From Calothrix sp. NIES-4105 (GTDB lineage: Bacteria; Cyanobacteriota; Cyanobacteriia; Cyanobacteriales; Nostocaceae): DNA of 64,000 nt. Below, piece after piece: positions 19,181 through 28,011 of this stretch. The translations under genes were made by a program, and so were the position numbers. Positions within the stretch are counted from its first letter, which is position 1. The number at the start of each line of letters is the position of its first letter. The DNA is taken from positions 3,361,614 to 3,425,613 of the forward strand of contig NZ_AP018290.1 of NCBI RefSeq assembly GCF_002368415.1, written 5' to 3'. The notes beneath the pieces are model-generated. The model saw nothing but the letters and a program-made list of their open reading frames with translations, had not been told where the DNA came from and ran no database searches.

Positions 19181-20636
19181 TATGAAAAACTTAGCTAAAT
19201 TACTGATGAAACTTTGTATGCACACCCCGAATTCTCATTAAGCTCAAACTCAATTTGAAGAGTTGAGCAACCATTGTTACTACACCATCCGAACCGAGCG
19301 ACCTTTTAGATTTGCTTTAAGATGATATAGAAAGAAGTACTGATTGTTTTTCCCACGAGAGAAGGGATTTTTCATATATTCGAGCCTCAGTTGGGTGCGT
19401 CCTTATCAACTTAATAACGATGAATTATTTAATCACTTTTATCGAGCTAACTTATGCAATGCACCGCTGTATCTTCGATTTTACTTTCGGATCAGCTTGC
19501 TGTGAATTTTCACAGATAATGCTGTATTTATTTTTACATTTTATCTTCAAGTAATCGTTTTTTTGACTATCTACCAATTACTTCAATCAGTGTTTGCACG
19601 GTCAGGACATTTACGTAACTTGAGTTTTATTTATATCATAAAACTAGCAATAAGCTGGTCTTTTTGCAGGTGCTTAATACTCCTGTGAGGAAATTGCTAT
19701 TAACTTTCTGAAGCTCATTCTGGCTGGAATTGAAATAATGCTCAAAAATTACTTCCGCAAAATTATATCAGCTAATTTGACTAGTGGCTGTAATATGGTA
19801 TACACCACTTTTGCTGTTCGCAACATCAATCAAATTTTCTTTTCCCTCCTACCTGATACAACGGTTCGCAAGATATCTTGCCCTACAAGTATTTTTGGAT
19901 TTAAATTTTTATGTAGCAAAAAGTACCAGTCAATTATTGTAATTTTAGCCACAATAAATACAATTATTGTAGTAGCTGGCTCAACTACATAAGATTGACT
20001 TATAATTACTCGGATTTGAGATTACTAGCACAATCATATTTTTAGCCTGCAATCACCGAGACGATTGTGTCATATATTGTTGCCAATTTGGCAATCATTC
20101 TAAATATCTTTAAAATAGCAATAAATATTTTTTGTTACATTCTTCACAGCAAAAACCCTTTAAACCACCGATGCTGTAAAGTTCCGATTCAGATTAACAC
20201 TTCCAAAATATTAAATAAATTTTGTAGAGATTGTATAAATTATTTAATTTTATCCGGATATAGTTGCCAGAAGATTGTAGTTAGATGACTCTCCTGAGTC
20301 GGAGCGTCTCTAGATTGTGATGCGATTGTTTCACAAATGCAGGACTTACGCATTTTGTGTCAGAAACTGGGAATATAGCGAGGGAGCGATGTCGTCAACA
20401 ACATTGATTTTTCGTAGAAACCCGGTATATGCAGCACGAGCGTTCTAAAATCATATAGGATTACTATGTATGAATATTACTAAGCGAAAACCTAACACTA
20501 TAAATATTTATAACTATATAATCAAATTATAATCAATCTGAGAGAACTTCTCGATACATCGCTCTTGTACTAAGCTCATGTACTTTGCAATTGCATAAAC
20601 CGGACAGGCTGTCCGGCCTATCCTACAAGATTTTTA
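19181..20636. other. 1.4-kb AT-rich stretch upstream of the wzx operon
   Basis: I see no convincing gene. Two short open frames (about 84 and 73 codons, 19738-19992 and 20067-20288) have cysteine-rich, low-complexity products without a family resemblance and no clear ribosome-binding sites. The segment should contain the promoter and leader of the reverse-strand polysaccharide genes. Near 20341 is the common cyanobacterial repeat start AGGACTTACGCATTTTG, and near 20446 a half copy of a miniature-element end (AATCATATAGGATTACTAT). A CCGGACAGGCTGTCCGG hairpin at about 20600-20616 lies just after the stop of the next reverse gene. Confidence 0.5.
20598..20618 (-). terminator. Hairpin after the 106-aa reverse gene
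   Basis: The sequence CCGGACAGGCTGTCCGG forms a compact GC-rich stem directly downstream of the reverse gene ending at 20637. There is no strong T-run on the reverse strand, so it may be a terminator or only an mRNA 3'-end hairpin. Confidence 0.4.
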
Positions 20637-20957
20637 TCAACGTACTGATGCCGCGCGCTTAAGTACAGCGGTCCACATATCAGAAGGATTCGAGTAATAA
20701 TCGATTTGCTCAACTTGGTATTGATAAATCTCGGCGCCGTGCTGTAAAGTAATAAAGTCGCCAACTCCCACACCTTTAGATTGTGCTGTCATATAGGCTT
20801 TGGTATAGTTATCGACTGGCTCAAATACATAGTCTTCACCAGCTACGAAGCTCGTAAAGTCGTATGTCTTCTGCTTCTTCGCTTTCAACCTTGTAGTCAG
20901 AAAGTGTAACACTGAGGAAGTATTGACAAAATTTAGACTAAATTTAGCAAATGACAT
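20637..20957 (-). CDS. Small conserved-looking protein of unknown function
   Basis: A 106-residue product starting at ATG 20957. The first 30 residues are basic and weakly hydrophobic; the rest is a soluble-looking beta-rich segment including GVGVGDFITLQHGAEIYQYQ and VEQIDYYSNPSDMWTAVL. I do not recognise a family. Evidence that it is real: balanced composition, GGCGCC within the frame (as in resident genes of this window) and a hairpin directly after the stop. It stands alone between the wzx leader and the tRNA gene. A role cannot be proposed. Confidence 0.55.
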   Translation of the reverse strand: MSFAKFSLNFVNTSSVLHFLTTRLKAKKQKTYDFTSFVAGEDYVFEPVDNYTKAYMTAQSKGVGVGDFITLQHGAEIYQYQVEQIDYYSNPSDMWTAVLKRAASVR

Positions 20958-21254
20958 GACTCGATTAAATAAAGTGTACTTTTAGGTAGTAAGAGGATTA
21001 GTCGTAAGACTTGATGTTTGAGCTAGAGTAAAGGCACATTCAAATAACAGTGTCAATATCACTGCTAAATGCTAGGCTACTCTATCTTTAGATGTAGCCC
21101 CATTCAGCATAGCTCCTATTTTGGTTCATAACCATCCTATTTTTGTGCCAACTTGCCAATTTTAATGCATTTTGGTTAAATTTTGGTTTGCTCACGATTA
21201 TGAGCCAGAAGCATAATATGTGGATTAACATCATAAAAATTGGCGAAAAAGTAC
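20958..21254. other. Intergenic stretch upstream of tRNA-Gln
   Basis: AT-rich, without a credible open frame. It contains divergent leader sequence for the 106-residue reverse gene on the left and the tRNA promoter at its right end. I saw no repeat element here. Confidence 0.4.
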
Positions 21255-21284
21255 TTGACACAATCCACTCGTGGCTACTATATT
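21255..21284 (+). promoter_or_regulatory. Sigma-70-type promoter of tRNA-Gln
   Basis: A perfect -35 hexamer TTGACA (21255-21260) is followed after 18 bases by TATATT (21279-21284), a good -10. It lies 17 bases before the mature tRNA 5' end, which fits a short tRNA leader. Confidence 0.65.
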
Positions 21285-21301
21285 AAGTAATGTCAATGCG
21301 A

Positions 21302-21373
21302 TGAGGCGTCGCCAAGTGGTAAGGCAGCGGGTTTTGGTCCCGCCATCCCTAGGTTCGAATCCTAGCGCCTCAG
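21302..21373 (+). tRNA. tRNA-Gln (anticodon TTG)
   Basis: A full cloverleaf can be drawn. The acceptor stem TGAGGCG pairs with CGCCTCA (21366-21372), with G as discriminator. The D arm is GCC...GGC, the anticodon stem GCGGG/CCCGC closes the loop TTTTGGT with anticodon TTG, and the T arm is AGG TTCGAAT CCT. The CCA end is not encoded. It decodes CAA/CAG glutamine and in cyanobacteria would be charged through Glu-tRNA(Gln) amidation. Its promoter and terminator are both visible. Confidence 0.95.
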
Positions 21374-21380
21374 TAATTAA

Positions 21381-21409
21381 GGGTAGTCAAACCGCTACCC
21401 TTTTGTTTT
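21381..21409 (+). terminator. Rho-independent terminator of tRNA-Gln
   Basis: The stem GGGTAG (21381-21386) pairs with CTACCC (21395-21400), separated by an 8-base loop and followed by TTTTGTTTTA, a typical intrinsic terminator eight bases after the tRNA. Confidence 0.85.
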
Positions 21410-21628
21410 ATCTAATTAACCCACCCCTTCAACTGGGCATTATTGTCTCCAATTTCCAACAAAAATATACTTCTAGTAAATAATATTACTCTCTACCAAT
21501 AAACAGATTGGTAAAATTTATATTGTCATTTTTGTCCGGAAAGTGGCTCTTCAAGCAAGTATATATAGAACGACAGAACATACGAGTAAATAAAATTACT
21601 TATAACCAGTTATTGCAAATTAGCTATA

Positions 21629-21945
21629 AGAGGATGTTTGAAAAGTTATCTTTAATACACAATGCTTTGTTTAATCCCCCCTGACACGCGGCAGGGCTGT
21701 TTCATTCTAAAAAGAAAAATGGCTATTACTCTTTGTGTTCTTTGTGTTCTTCGTGGTTCATTAAATAAAAACCACAAAGGTCACAAAGGACACAAAGGAA
21801 GAGATAGAATCATTTGGTACTTATGCACTAAAATTGAACTGAATTTAATTTCCTTCTAAGAATGAAACAGCCCTGCCTGACACGCGGGGGTTGGGGGATT
21901 TTCCAAGGCTATAGTTTAATTTTATACTTTTCAAACAACCTATAA
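21629..21945. repeat. Nested palindromic miniature elements (two levels)
   Basis: The outer element has inverted ends AGGATGTTTGAAAAGT (about 21632) and ACTTTTCAAACAACCT (about 21927). Inside it a second element, 21692-21875, has 17-bp perfect terminal inverted repeats (CAGGGCTGTTTCATTCT) and is flanked by identical 12-bp direct repeats CCTGACACGCGG (21680-21691, 21876-21887), a target-site duplication. Its core is the palindrome TTTGTGTTCTTCGTGGTT with its complement, shared with the element at 2318-2472. No transposase is encoded. The rest of the gap from 21410 to 22382 holds no credible gene. Confidence 0.75.
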
Positions 21946-22382
21946 GCCTTTTTTAAAACACAAGTAGCTAAAAATTGAAGTTGCTAGTGGTATTAAAATC
22001 ATAAAGCTAGTATAAAATTTTATATATTTATCCTTAAAGCTGAAAATAGTCAACCAATTTTCGCTACGTAATGTTACTGTATATAAAGTGCATTGCCCCA
22101 ACCTAGCTAAGATTTTTAGATACCAAAACCAGGATAGCCAACCTACCCGCATGTGTTTACTTGAACACATTACGTTTTTAGGGCGCCTTTGCTTATACCC
22201 TAACACTCGTACAGCGTCTTAAATAGAAAGAGCGCAAATAAATTATAATTCAGTGTTGCAACCTGGGTGTGTTGCAGAAGCTCGGGATACGAAAGATTTA
22301 AAAATTACTGCGCCTTTGAAATTATCTCCTGCGTGAAATAGAAAAGCAAAAAACTTACATATAAATAGAATTAACTAACGCT

Positions 22383-24605
22383 ATGCTGAAGTTAGAAAAA
22401 TATCCTCAATCACGGTTACAAGCAAATGCTGCCCAGTTAAATGATACCGAAGAAGGTGGATTGAATCTGGGTCAAGTCGGGGCAGCACTCCGCCGTCGGG
22501 CATTATTAATTGTAGGTATAACAAGTGTAGTCGCAGCAGGCGCCGTACTAAGGGCAAAAAGCGACCCACCTGTGTACATGGGTCAGTTCCAGATTTTGAC
22601 CCAGCCTGTAACCGGAGAGTCAAAAGCTGTTGCCAACGTTCCGCAAACGCTAACAGCGCAAAATCCAAATGCAGCACCAGAAACAGCAAAGGGAATCAAA
22701 ACAACGATTACAGTTTTAGAAAGTCCTCGTTTGCTTGACCCTGTTATAAAAAAGCTACAAGCTAAGTATCCAAATTTAACTTATAACGGTTTAGCAGCAA
22801 GTTTAGTGATAACAGCCGCAGACCCCAACATTCTACAAGTTCAATATATTAATGATGATGAACAGCAAGCCAGGGATGTTTCAAAGGCACTGTCAGAAGC
22901 TTACAGAGACTATAGTTTGAAAGAACGACAAGAAGATGTCAAAGAGGCGATTGACTTTGTTGACAAACAAATCGAAAAAGGCGGAAAAGATGGACTTAAT
23001 CTCAACCAGCGAGTTGACTATTGGCAAAACAAGCTACGCTACTTGCGTCAAAATAATGATTTGATTGAACCTGTTCAAAAAGGTCAACAAATATCAGCAT
23101 TAATTGCCTCTTTAACCCAACAGCGTATGGAAACGCGGGTAGAGTACGAGCAAATGGTGGCTAAATACAACGACTTGCAACGCGAGTTAGCACAACAGCC
23201 AAGCGAGCGCGCTGGTAACTCAGTACTAAGCGATAACCCACGCTACCAAAGAATACTAGACCAATTTCAACAAGCAGAAATCGAGACTAAAAAAGAAACG
23301 CGCTTTACCGACGAAAACCCAACTATGGAAGGTTTGCGCGAGAAACAAACAAATCTATACCCAATGCTCAAAGCTGAGGAAGACCGTGTTAAACGAGACT
23401 TTCAAAGTCGCATTCGCGCTCTTTTTGAACGCGACAAATCGTTAGAACAAAAAATCAAAGAATCTAATGAGGAACTGCGAAATTTAGCAAAGCTGAGTCG
23501 CGACTACGATAAAATTCAATTAGAGTTGAAGATTGCAACAGAAAATCTCGGTCAATTTATTGCTAAAAGACAAGCTTTAGAGATTGAGTTATCCCAGAAC
23601 ATACAACCTTGGAAGTTACTAGACCCAGCACTTACACAAGTCAATGAACCTCAAGCAGTATCCGAAAACGCGAAACTAAACCTCGCGCTAGGAGCTATGC
23701 TTGGGTTACTGTTAGGTACAGGGACCGCTCTTGTTATCGATAAACTCAGCAACATCTTTTACTCTTCCAAAGATATCAAAGATGCTACCCTACTACCAAT
23801 ATTGGGTACTATCCCATTAAGAAAAGAACTTGCTGCTTTACAAGATAATGCTATTGGTCAAATTCAAAAGCCTGACCGCGCGACATTCTTTGAAGTTTTC
23901 CGCTCACTTTATACAAATATCCTTTTACTTGGTTCCGACACATCAATTCGTTCGCTCGTTATTAGTTCCGCTGGACAAGGTGATGGTAAGTCAACAGTTG
24001 CTATATACCTAGCATTAGCAGCAGCAGCAATGGGACACCGAGTCCTCCTAGTTGATGCGAACTTACGCTACCCAACGTTGCATAAGCGAGTTGGAGTTAT
24101 GAATATTCAGGGACTAACTGATATTATCTCCTCTGACTTAGATTGGAGTAACGTTATCGAGCGCTCACCTATCGAAGACAATCTTTATGTTCTCAGCGCT
24201 GGCGCCATTCCACCCGACCCAGTTCGCTTACTTGCTTCACAAAAAATGCAGGACTTAATGAACGACCTGCAATCAAGCTTTGATTTTGTAATTTACGATA
24301 CTCCAGCAATAGTTGGATTTGCTGACGCTAATTTACTCGCAGCAAATACTAACGGCATGGTGCTAGTTGCTGGCTTAGGAAAAGTTAAGCGTACTGTCTT
24401 CCAACAAGCTTTAGAAGAACTTCAATTATCTGGCACCCAGGTACTAGGGGTTATAGCAAATAAATCTAAAGAACCAGTACCAGCTTCCTACAGCTACTAC
24501 GAGGAATATTACAGAAAGACAATGAGCGCAGAGCGTATCAATATAGATGAAGAAGCTAAAGAAACTACTTCCTCATCTATTATTTCTAAATTTCGAGGAA
24601 AGTAG
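22383..24605 (+). CDS. Wzc-like polysaccharide co-polymerase and BY-type tyrosine kinase
   Basis: A 740-residue fusion of a Wzz chain-length domain with a bacterial tyrosine kinase. The first membrane helix is about residues 38-56. A long periplasmic coiled-coil region (about 170-420) is followed by a second helix (about 432-452). The cytoplasmic kinase has Walker A GQGDGKST (531-538), Walker A' LLVDANLR (555-562) and Walker B VIYDTP (about 636-641). A tyrosine cluster (SYSYYEEYYRK) for autophosphorylation sits near the C-terminus. It controls polymer length and export together with Wzx/Wzy, plausibly for the cluster to the left. It lies alone on the forward strand, with GTGCTGAGT repeats right after its stop. 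Confidence 0.93.
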   Translation: MLKLEKYPQSRLQANAAQLNDTEEGGLNLGQVGAALRRRALLIVGITSVVAAGAVLRAKSDPPVYMGQFQILTQPVTGESKAVANVPQTLTAQNPNAAPETAKGIKTTITVLESPRLLDPVIKKLQAKYPNLTYNGLAASLVITAADPNILQVQYINDDEQQARDVSKALSEAYRDYSLKERQEDVKEAIDFVDKQIEKGGKDGLNLNQRVDYWQNKLRYLRQNNDLIEPVQKGQQISALIASLTQQRMETRVEYEQMVAKYNDLQRELAQQPSERAGNSVLSDNPRYQRILDQFQQAEIETKKETRFTDENPTMEGLREKQTNLYPMLKAEEDRVKRDFQSRIRALFERDKSLEQKIKESNEELRNLAKLSRDYDKIQLELKIATENLGQFIAKRQALEIELSQNIQPWKLLDPALTQVNEPQAVSENAKLNLALGAMLGLLLGTGTALVIDKLSNIFYSSKDIKDATLLPILGTIPLRKELAALQDNAIGQIQKPDRATFFEVFRSLYTNILLLGSDTSIRSLVISSAGQGDGKSTVAIYLALAAAAMGHRVLLVDANLRYPTLHKRVGVMNIQGLTDIISSDLDWSNVIERSPIEDNLYVLSAGAIPPDPVRLLASQKMQDLMNDLQSSFDFVIYDTPAIVGFADANLLAANTNGMVLVAGLGKVKRTVFQQALEELQLSGTQVLGVIANKSKEPVPASYSYYEEYYRKTMSAERINIDEEAKETTSSSIISKFRGK

Positions 24606-24612
24606 AGGAAGA

Positions 24613-24690
24613 GTAATGAGTGCTGAGTAATGAGTGCTGAGTGCTGAGTGCTGAGTAATGAGTGCTGAGTAATGAGTGCTGAGGAGCCAC
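24613..24690. repeat. Short tandem GTGCTGAGT / GTAATGAGT repeats
   Basis: Seven or more near-tandem units of AGTGCTGAG(TAAT) follow the wzc-like stop codon by about 8 bases. They belong to the short tandemly repeated sequences common in heterocystous cyanobacteria and recur at several other 3' gene ends in this window. Confidence 0.8.
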
Positions 24691-24739
24691 TTAGGACTCA
24701 GCGCTTTACCTCACCGGAATGCACCTTCTTTTGGCTTGG

Positions 24740-24764
24740 GTAAGGTGGGCAGTGCCCACCCTAC
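24740..24764. repeat. GTAAGGTGGGCAGTGCCCACC palindromic repeat
   Basis: A palindrome with arms GGTGGGCA/TGCCCACC. Two further copies lie inside the miniature element at 25469-25607, in opposite orientations. Confidence 0.7.
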
Positions 24765-24830
24765 GCAAAAATAAGCATTACAGGCTCTTTTATTCGATTG
24801 GAAGCTCGTGGTGCAAGATGTCAGTTACAC

Positions 24831-25000
24831 TATAGCAGTCTTAAATCATTCGTAAAATTCCAAATTGTAGAGATGCATTCACGGAGTGTACCGCAGGTAA
24901 ATTACCCTACCTTTCGGGATATCCTCCGGATAACGGGGAAGCTTCGAGGCGCGCGTCTCTACATCTACGCATTTTTTATAAATCATATAGGACTGCTATA
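24831..25000. repeat. Miniature inverted-repeat element, copy 1
   Basis: The ends TATAGCAGTCTTAAATCATT and AAATCATATAGGACTGCTATA are imperfect inverted repeats bounding 170 bp without coding capacity. The right-hand TATA is shared with the left end of copy 2, so the elements are head to tail. Confidence 0.7.
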
Positions 25001-25124
25001 GCAATCCTAAATCATTCGTGTTCACGCAGTGAGCGCTTGCGCTAAATCGAGATTGTAGAGACGCGAGTAACCGAAGCGTCTCTACGTCGATATAATTTTT
25101 TATAAATCATATAGGACTGCTATA
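24997..25124. repeat. Miniature inverted-repeat element, copy 2
   Basis: Starts TATAGCAATCCTAAATCATT and ends with the same AAATCATATAGGACTGCTATA as copy 1, with a shorter, GC-richer core (GTAGAGACGCGAGTAACCGA). Its left TATA overlaps copy 1. Confidence 0.7.
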
Positions 25125-25468
25125 TTCTCAATACTATCAATTTATAATTAAAAGTAAATTTATATAATTTTTATATTTTCAGTTGTTCCAAAACTCTTGC
25201 GGTTAGGAAAACTTTCGCTAATTAAACTATTTGAATATTTTTGTATAATATTAAAATTTAAAATTTCAATAAACTTCAGAAGATACTAATAAACATATGG
25301 TATAAATATTATGATGCATTTCCAGAGTATTTAGACATTACCGCATTGTAAGTAAAAATAGTAAAAAAATTGGATGCATTGCATACTACCGTTAATTACT
25401 TGTTAATTAAGTTCAGATTTAATTTTTAGATTAGGTTTGATACACCAGTGTTCGCATTAATGGTGCAA
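25125..25468. other. AT-rich spacer between miniature elements
   Basis: Very AT-rich sequence with no credible gene. An open frame of about 72 codons further right (25522-25740) runs through the next repeat element and is not believable as a gene. Confidence 0.4.
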
Positions 25469-25607
25469 TATAGGAATCCTAAATTATTTTTGAAAAAATC
25501 TAGGTAACCGTAAGGTGGGCAGTGCCCACCAAGACCTTGATATATTTGGGATATGGTGGGCACTGCCCACCTTACGTGGTATTCAAAAATCAAATAGGAA
25601 TTCTATA
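25469..25607. repeat. Miniature inverted-repeat element, copy 3 (diverged)
   Basis: The ends TATAGGAATCCTAAATTATT and AAATCAAATAGGAATTCTATA relate it to copies 1 and 2. It carries two inverted GGTGGGCAGTGCCCACC palindromes in its core, which suggests that one repeat family has inserted into another. Confidence 0.65.
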
Positions 25608-25791
25608 TCCAATCAAGGTGTATATATGCGATTTTTTAAGTATTAAATTTGAATTATTAAAAATTGGGATGCTTATGATGGTAGTGGGCGCCGCGCTTAT
25701 GCCAATTATAGAACTAGATTTTTTTAGTTTTTGCCTCTAACCTTTTGCTTTATCTAGTAATTTAAATATTCATCTAACTTCTTCTACGAAC

Positions 25792-26493
25792 ATGACAAAA
25801 TCAACCGCAGGAAACTACGTACCGCAATTTCCACTCTCCCAAGAAGCAACCATAGGCATTCTCAGAACTCTCGGTTACGGTTTATTGCTACTAGCACTTT
25901 TCGACTGGGTAGAAATTCTCGTTCCACCGCAATTCATGAATCCTAATTGGGAATTTCAAACAATCGGCGCCTTAGTTGAACGAGTTCCCGTACCTTTAAT
26001 TGGTTTCGCACTAATATTCTATGGAGAATCACAGGCACGCAGCAGATGGGAAGTGCCTATAATCAAGTTATTATCATGGTTAACATTATTACTGGCGGTT
26101 GTATATTTCTTAATGATACCTTTAGCAGTAATTGATGCAGGTCGTATAAGTCAACAAAGAACTGAGCAAATCAAATCAGCTTCAACGCAACAAATTGCGC
26201 GCGCACAACAGCTACAAGAACAATTAAGTCAAGCAACACCGCAACAAATTGATAATTTTCTCAAACAGCAAGGCGCCGCAGCCGAAGGTAAAAACGCTGA
26301 ACAAGTAAAAGAAGAACTTACATCTAGGCTTTCACAAGCTAAAGTCAAAATCAAAAATCAAGCAAAAACAACTCAATCCACCCAAGAATTCAACTTAACG
26401 AAATCTTTAGTAAAATGGAGTCTTGGCGCCTTAGTTGCTGGTAGTTTATTTTTCAGTATTTGGAAGGGAACTCGTTGGACTAGCCATATCTAA
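25792..26493 (+). CDS. hpsJ: HpsJ-like membrane protein, possibly cyanoexosortase-associated
   Basis: A 233-residue protein. Residues about 22-50 form a hydrophobic segment ending in FDWVEILVPPQFMNPNWEFQ. GALVERVPVPLIGFALIFYG and a third helix (LLSWLTLLLAVVYFLMIPLA) follow, then a Gln-rich coiled coil (about 120-200) and a final helix. This is the HpsJ family layout, named from hormogonium polysaccharide genes of filamentous cyanobacteria; relatives are associated with exosortase systems. An exosortase lies 10 kb to the right. It likely acts at the plasma membrane in surface polysaccharide or sorted-protein export. Symbol given from family resemblance. Confidence 0.72.
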   Translation: MTKSTAGNYVPQFPLSQEATIGILRTLGYGLLLLALFDWVEILVPPQFMNPNWEFQTIGALVERVPVPLIGFALIFYGESQARSRWEVPIIKLLSWLTLLLAVVYFLMIPLAVIDAGRISQQRTEQIKSASTQQIARAQQLQEQLSQATPQQIDNFLKQQGAAAEGKNAEQVKEELTSRLSQAKVKIKNQAKTTQSTQEFNLTKSLVKWSLGALVAGSLFFSIWKGTRWTSHI

Positions 26494-26864
26494 AAATCAT
26501 TGTCAACACAAAGACATTACACGTAACACCTCTATATTTACACATTTTTTTACCGCAGCTACTTGAACTGCTACATAATTTAGCTAAATAATGTGTGAAC
26601 ACGAATTGTATGCGTGTAAACGCTGTCTCTAGAGAATCCCGGTTTTTAAAGAAACCGGGATTTTCAATTTTTAAATATTTATCAAAAAACGAAATAAAGC
26701 ATTTTATAGTAACAGCAATTTAATTCATATTAATTACATATTATTGTTAATTTTAGATGAATTAGCTTCAAATATTTGCAACTACCCATAACTAAAATAT
26801 ACTGCAATTATTGCAGGTACTTAAGTATGAATCAAGCAAAAAAGCTTTAGAACAAGAGAAATAA
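26494..26864. other. Intergenic stretch with a terminator
   Basis: AT-rich sequence between the HpsJ-like gene and the transposon remnant. Besides the hairpin listed separately I see no gene or repeat. Confidence 0.4.
26635..26671 (+). terminator. Rho-independent terminator after the HpsJ-like gene
   Basis: AATCCCGGTTT (26635-26645) pairs perfectly with AAACCGGGATT (26652-26662) around a 6-base loop and is followed by TTCAATTTTT. It lies about 140 bases after the stop codon. Confidence 0.65.
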
Positions 26865-27569
26865 ATTATTATTCGCTTTTGTCATACTAAAAGTAAGTTT
26901 AAATTATTACTGCAAGTACTGAAATATGCCACATCACAAGATGGGAATATCAAAAAGTCATTGGTTAAATCATTTCCTATTCCTGTAGGTACAACTGGGA
27001 AAGTAAACGCTTTGATGAGAGATATTGTTAATAATCTAGTTAGTGTAGCATCTGATATTGGATGCTCTATTTCTATAGAGAATTTAGATTTTAAGCATAA
27101 AAAAGCAACATTAAGGCATTCAGGCTCAAGAAAGTACAATCAAATGTTATCCGGTTTTGTTTATTCTAAGTTTCGAGAATTTTTAGTTGTTTGTTGCGAA
27201 AAAAAAGGCATCAGAGTTAATTTAATTAATCCAGCATTAACAAGCACAATAGGGCTTTTCAAATACACAAAATCTTATGGATTAAGTAGTGGTTTTGCAG
27301 CAGCGTTAGTAATAGGTAGAAGAGCATTAGGTTTTAATGAGGCATTAAACACAGATTCTAAAACGTTGTTAAATAGTTATGGCAAGAAAGAAATTATTCC
27401 TAGAGATAAGTCTAAAAATTGGAAGCTTTGGAATAAGGTTCATAGAAAAATGAAAGAGTCTAAAATAGGTAGGGCTCGATTTTATGAGCCAAACATTTCA
27501 ACCATAATTATTACTGAAATAAATAGCTTAAAAAATCAAAAAAAATCAAAAAAGGCTATTTCTAACTGA
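26865..27569 (+). pseudogene. TnpB-related transposon protein, C-terminal remnant
   Basis: The frame is open from the stop at 26862-26864 but lacks an ATG near its beginning; a TTG at 26961 is the only nominal start. The translation matches the C-terminal part of IS200/IS605-associated TnpB-related proteins. IENLDFKHKKATLR is the RuvC-II strand with its Glu, SGSRKYNQMLSGFVYSKFRE and VNLINPALTSTIG are family blocks, and YGLSSGFAAALVIGRRALGF is the RuvC-III equivalent, with no Asp in this family. The N-terminal half with the RuvC-I Asp is missing. No GGCGCC occurs in it, consistent with foreign origin. It should be non-functional as a nuclease. Confidence 0.78.
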
Positions 27570-27574
27570 TAGAA

Positions 27575-27830
27575 AATATGTTAGTATTTATATATGAGGG
27601 AAACAACCAGAGCGATTGCCAACCTCATGCTCGCAGCACGTAAACATGCGTAGGGATTGCAAGAGCATTTCTTTAGTACGAAAAGGTTGATTTAAAAAAT
27701 TAACCCAACTAGGAGAGAGAAGGACAACCGCTCGATCATGGTAGCGTGCTATGTACTTTGAGTCGAACGGGTAACACTCACCGGAAAACCCCGACTTCTG
27801 CTATTTGGTACTAGTTATCAGATATTAGCA
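27575..27830 (+). ncRNA. Possible omega-RNA-like structured remnant 3' of the TnpB fragment
   Basis: After the fragment's stop, base composition changes from very AT-rich to mixed, with several short complementary segments (for example TAGCGTGCTA at about 27743) and no open frame. TnpB elements carry a guide-type RNA at their right end in just this position. This is an inference from position and composition; no end or guide boundary can be fixed by eye. Confidence 0.3.
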
Positions 27831-27885
27831 GTTTATTTGTAGGTGTAAAAGCTTAAGCGTCAAAAAGCCAAGGAATAATTAAGAG

Positions 27886-28008
27886 TTGTGAGTGCTGAGT
27901 GCTAAGTGCTGAGTTGAACCCTTTAATCTTCACTCCTAACTTTTAACTCCTAACTCGTACAGACCGAATATATTCGGTCTTTACACTCAGCACTCAGCAC
28001 TTTACACT
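27886..28008. repeat. Short tandem GTGCTGAGT repeats forming a large inverted repeat
   Basis: The left arm has GTGAGTGCTGAGTGCTAAGTGCTGAG-type units (27890-27915) and the right arm the complementary CACTCAGCACTCAGCAC (27985-28001). Between them are TAACTCCTAACTC units and a palindrome around ATATTCGGTC. It could act as a bidirectional terminator for the reverse gene ending at 28012. Confidence 0.7.
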
Positions 28009-28011
28009 AAT

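Noticed and set aside
19738-20288. Two small open frames in the wzx leader
   Set aside because: No family-like sequence, poor codon composition, and no ribosome-binding site in very AT-rich DNA.
21662-21859. 65-codon open frame
   Set aside because: It lies wholly inside the nested miniature elements.
21940-22206. 88-codon reverse open frame upstream of the wzc-like gene
   Set aside because: Starts next to the miniature-element end, has no recognisable domain, and its hydrophobic end looks like chance in AT-rich DNA. A real small gene cannot be fully excluded.
25522-25740. 72-codon open frame before the HpsJ-like gene
   Set aside because: Its first part is the GGTGGGCAGTGCCCACC repeat and there is no family resemblance.
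26961-27569. Intact transposase gene
   Set aside because: The N-terminal half, including the first catalytic aspartate region, is missing, and the only start is a TTG within homologous sequence.
27575-27830. Group II intron or tRNA-like gene
   Set aside because: No domain V signature and no cloverleaf; the position after a TnpB fragment is a better explanation.
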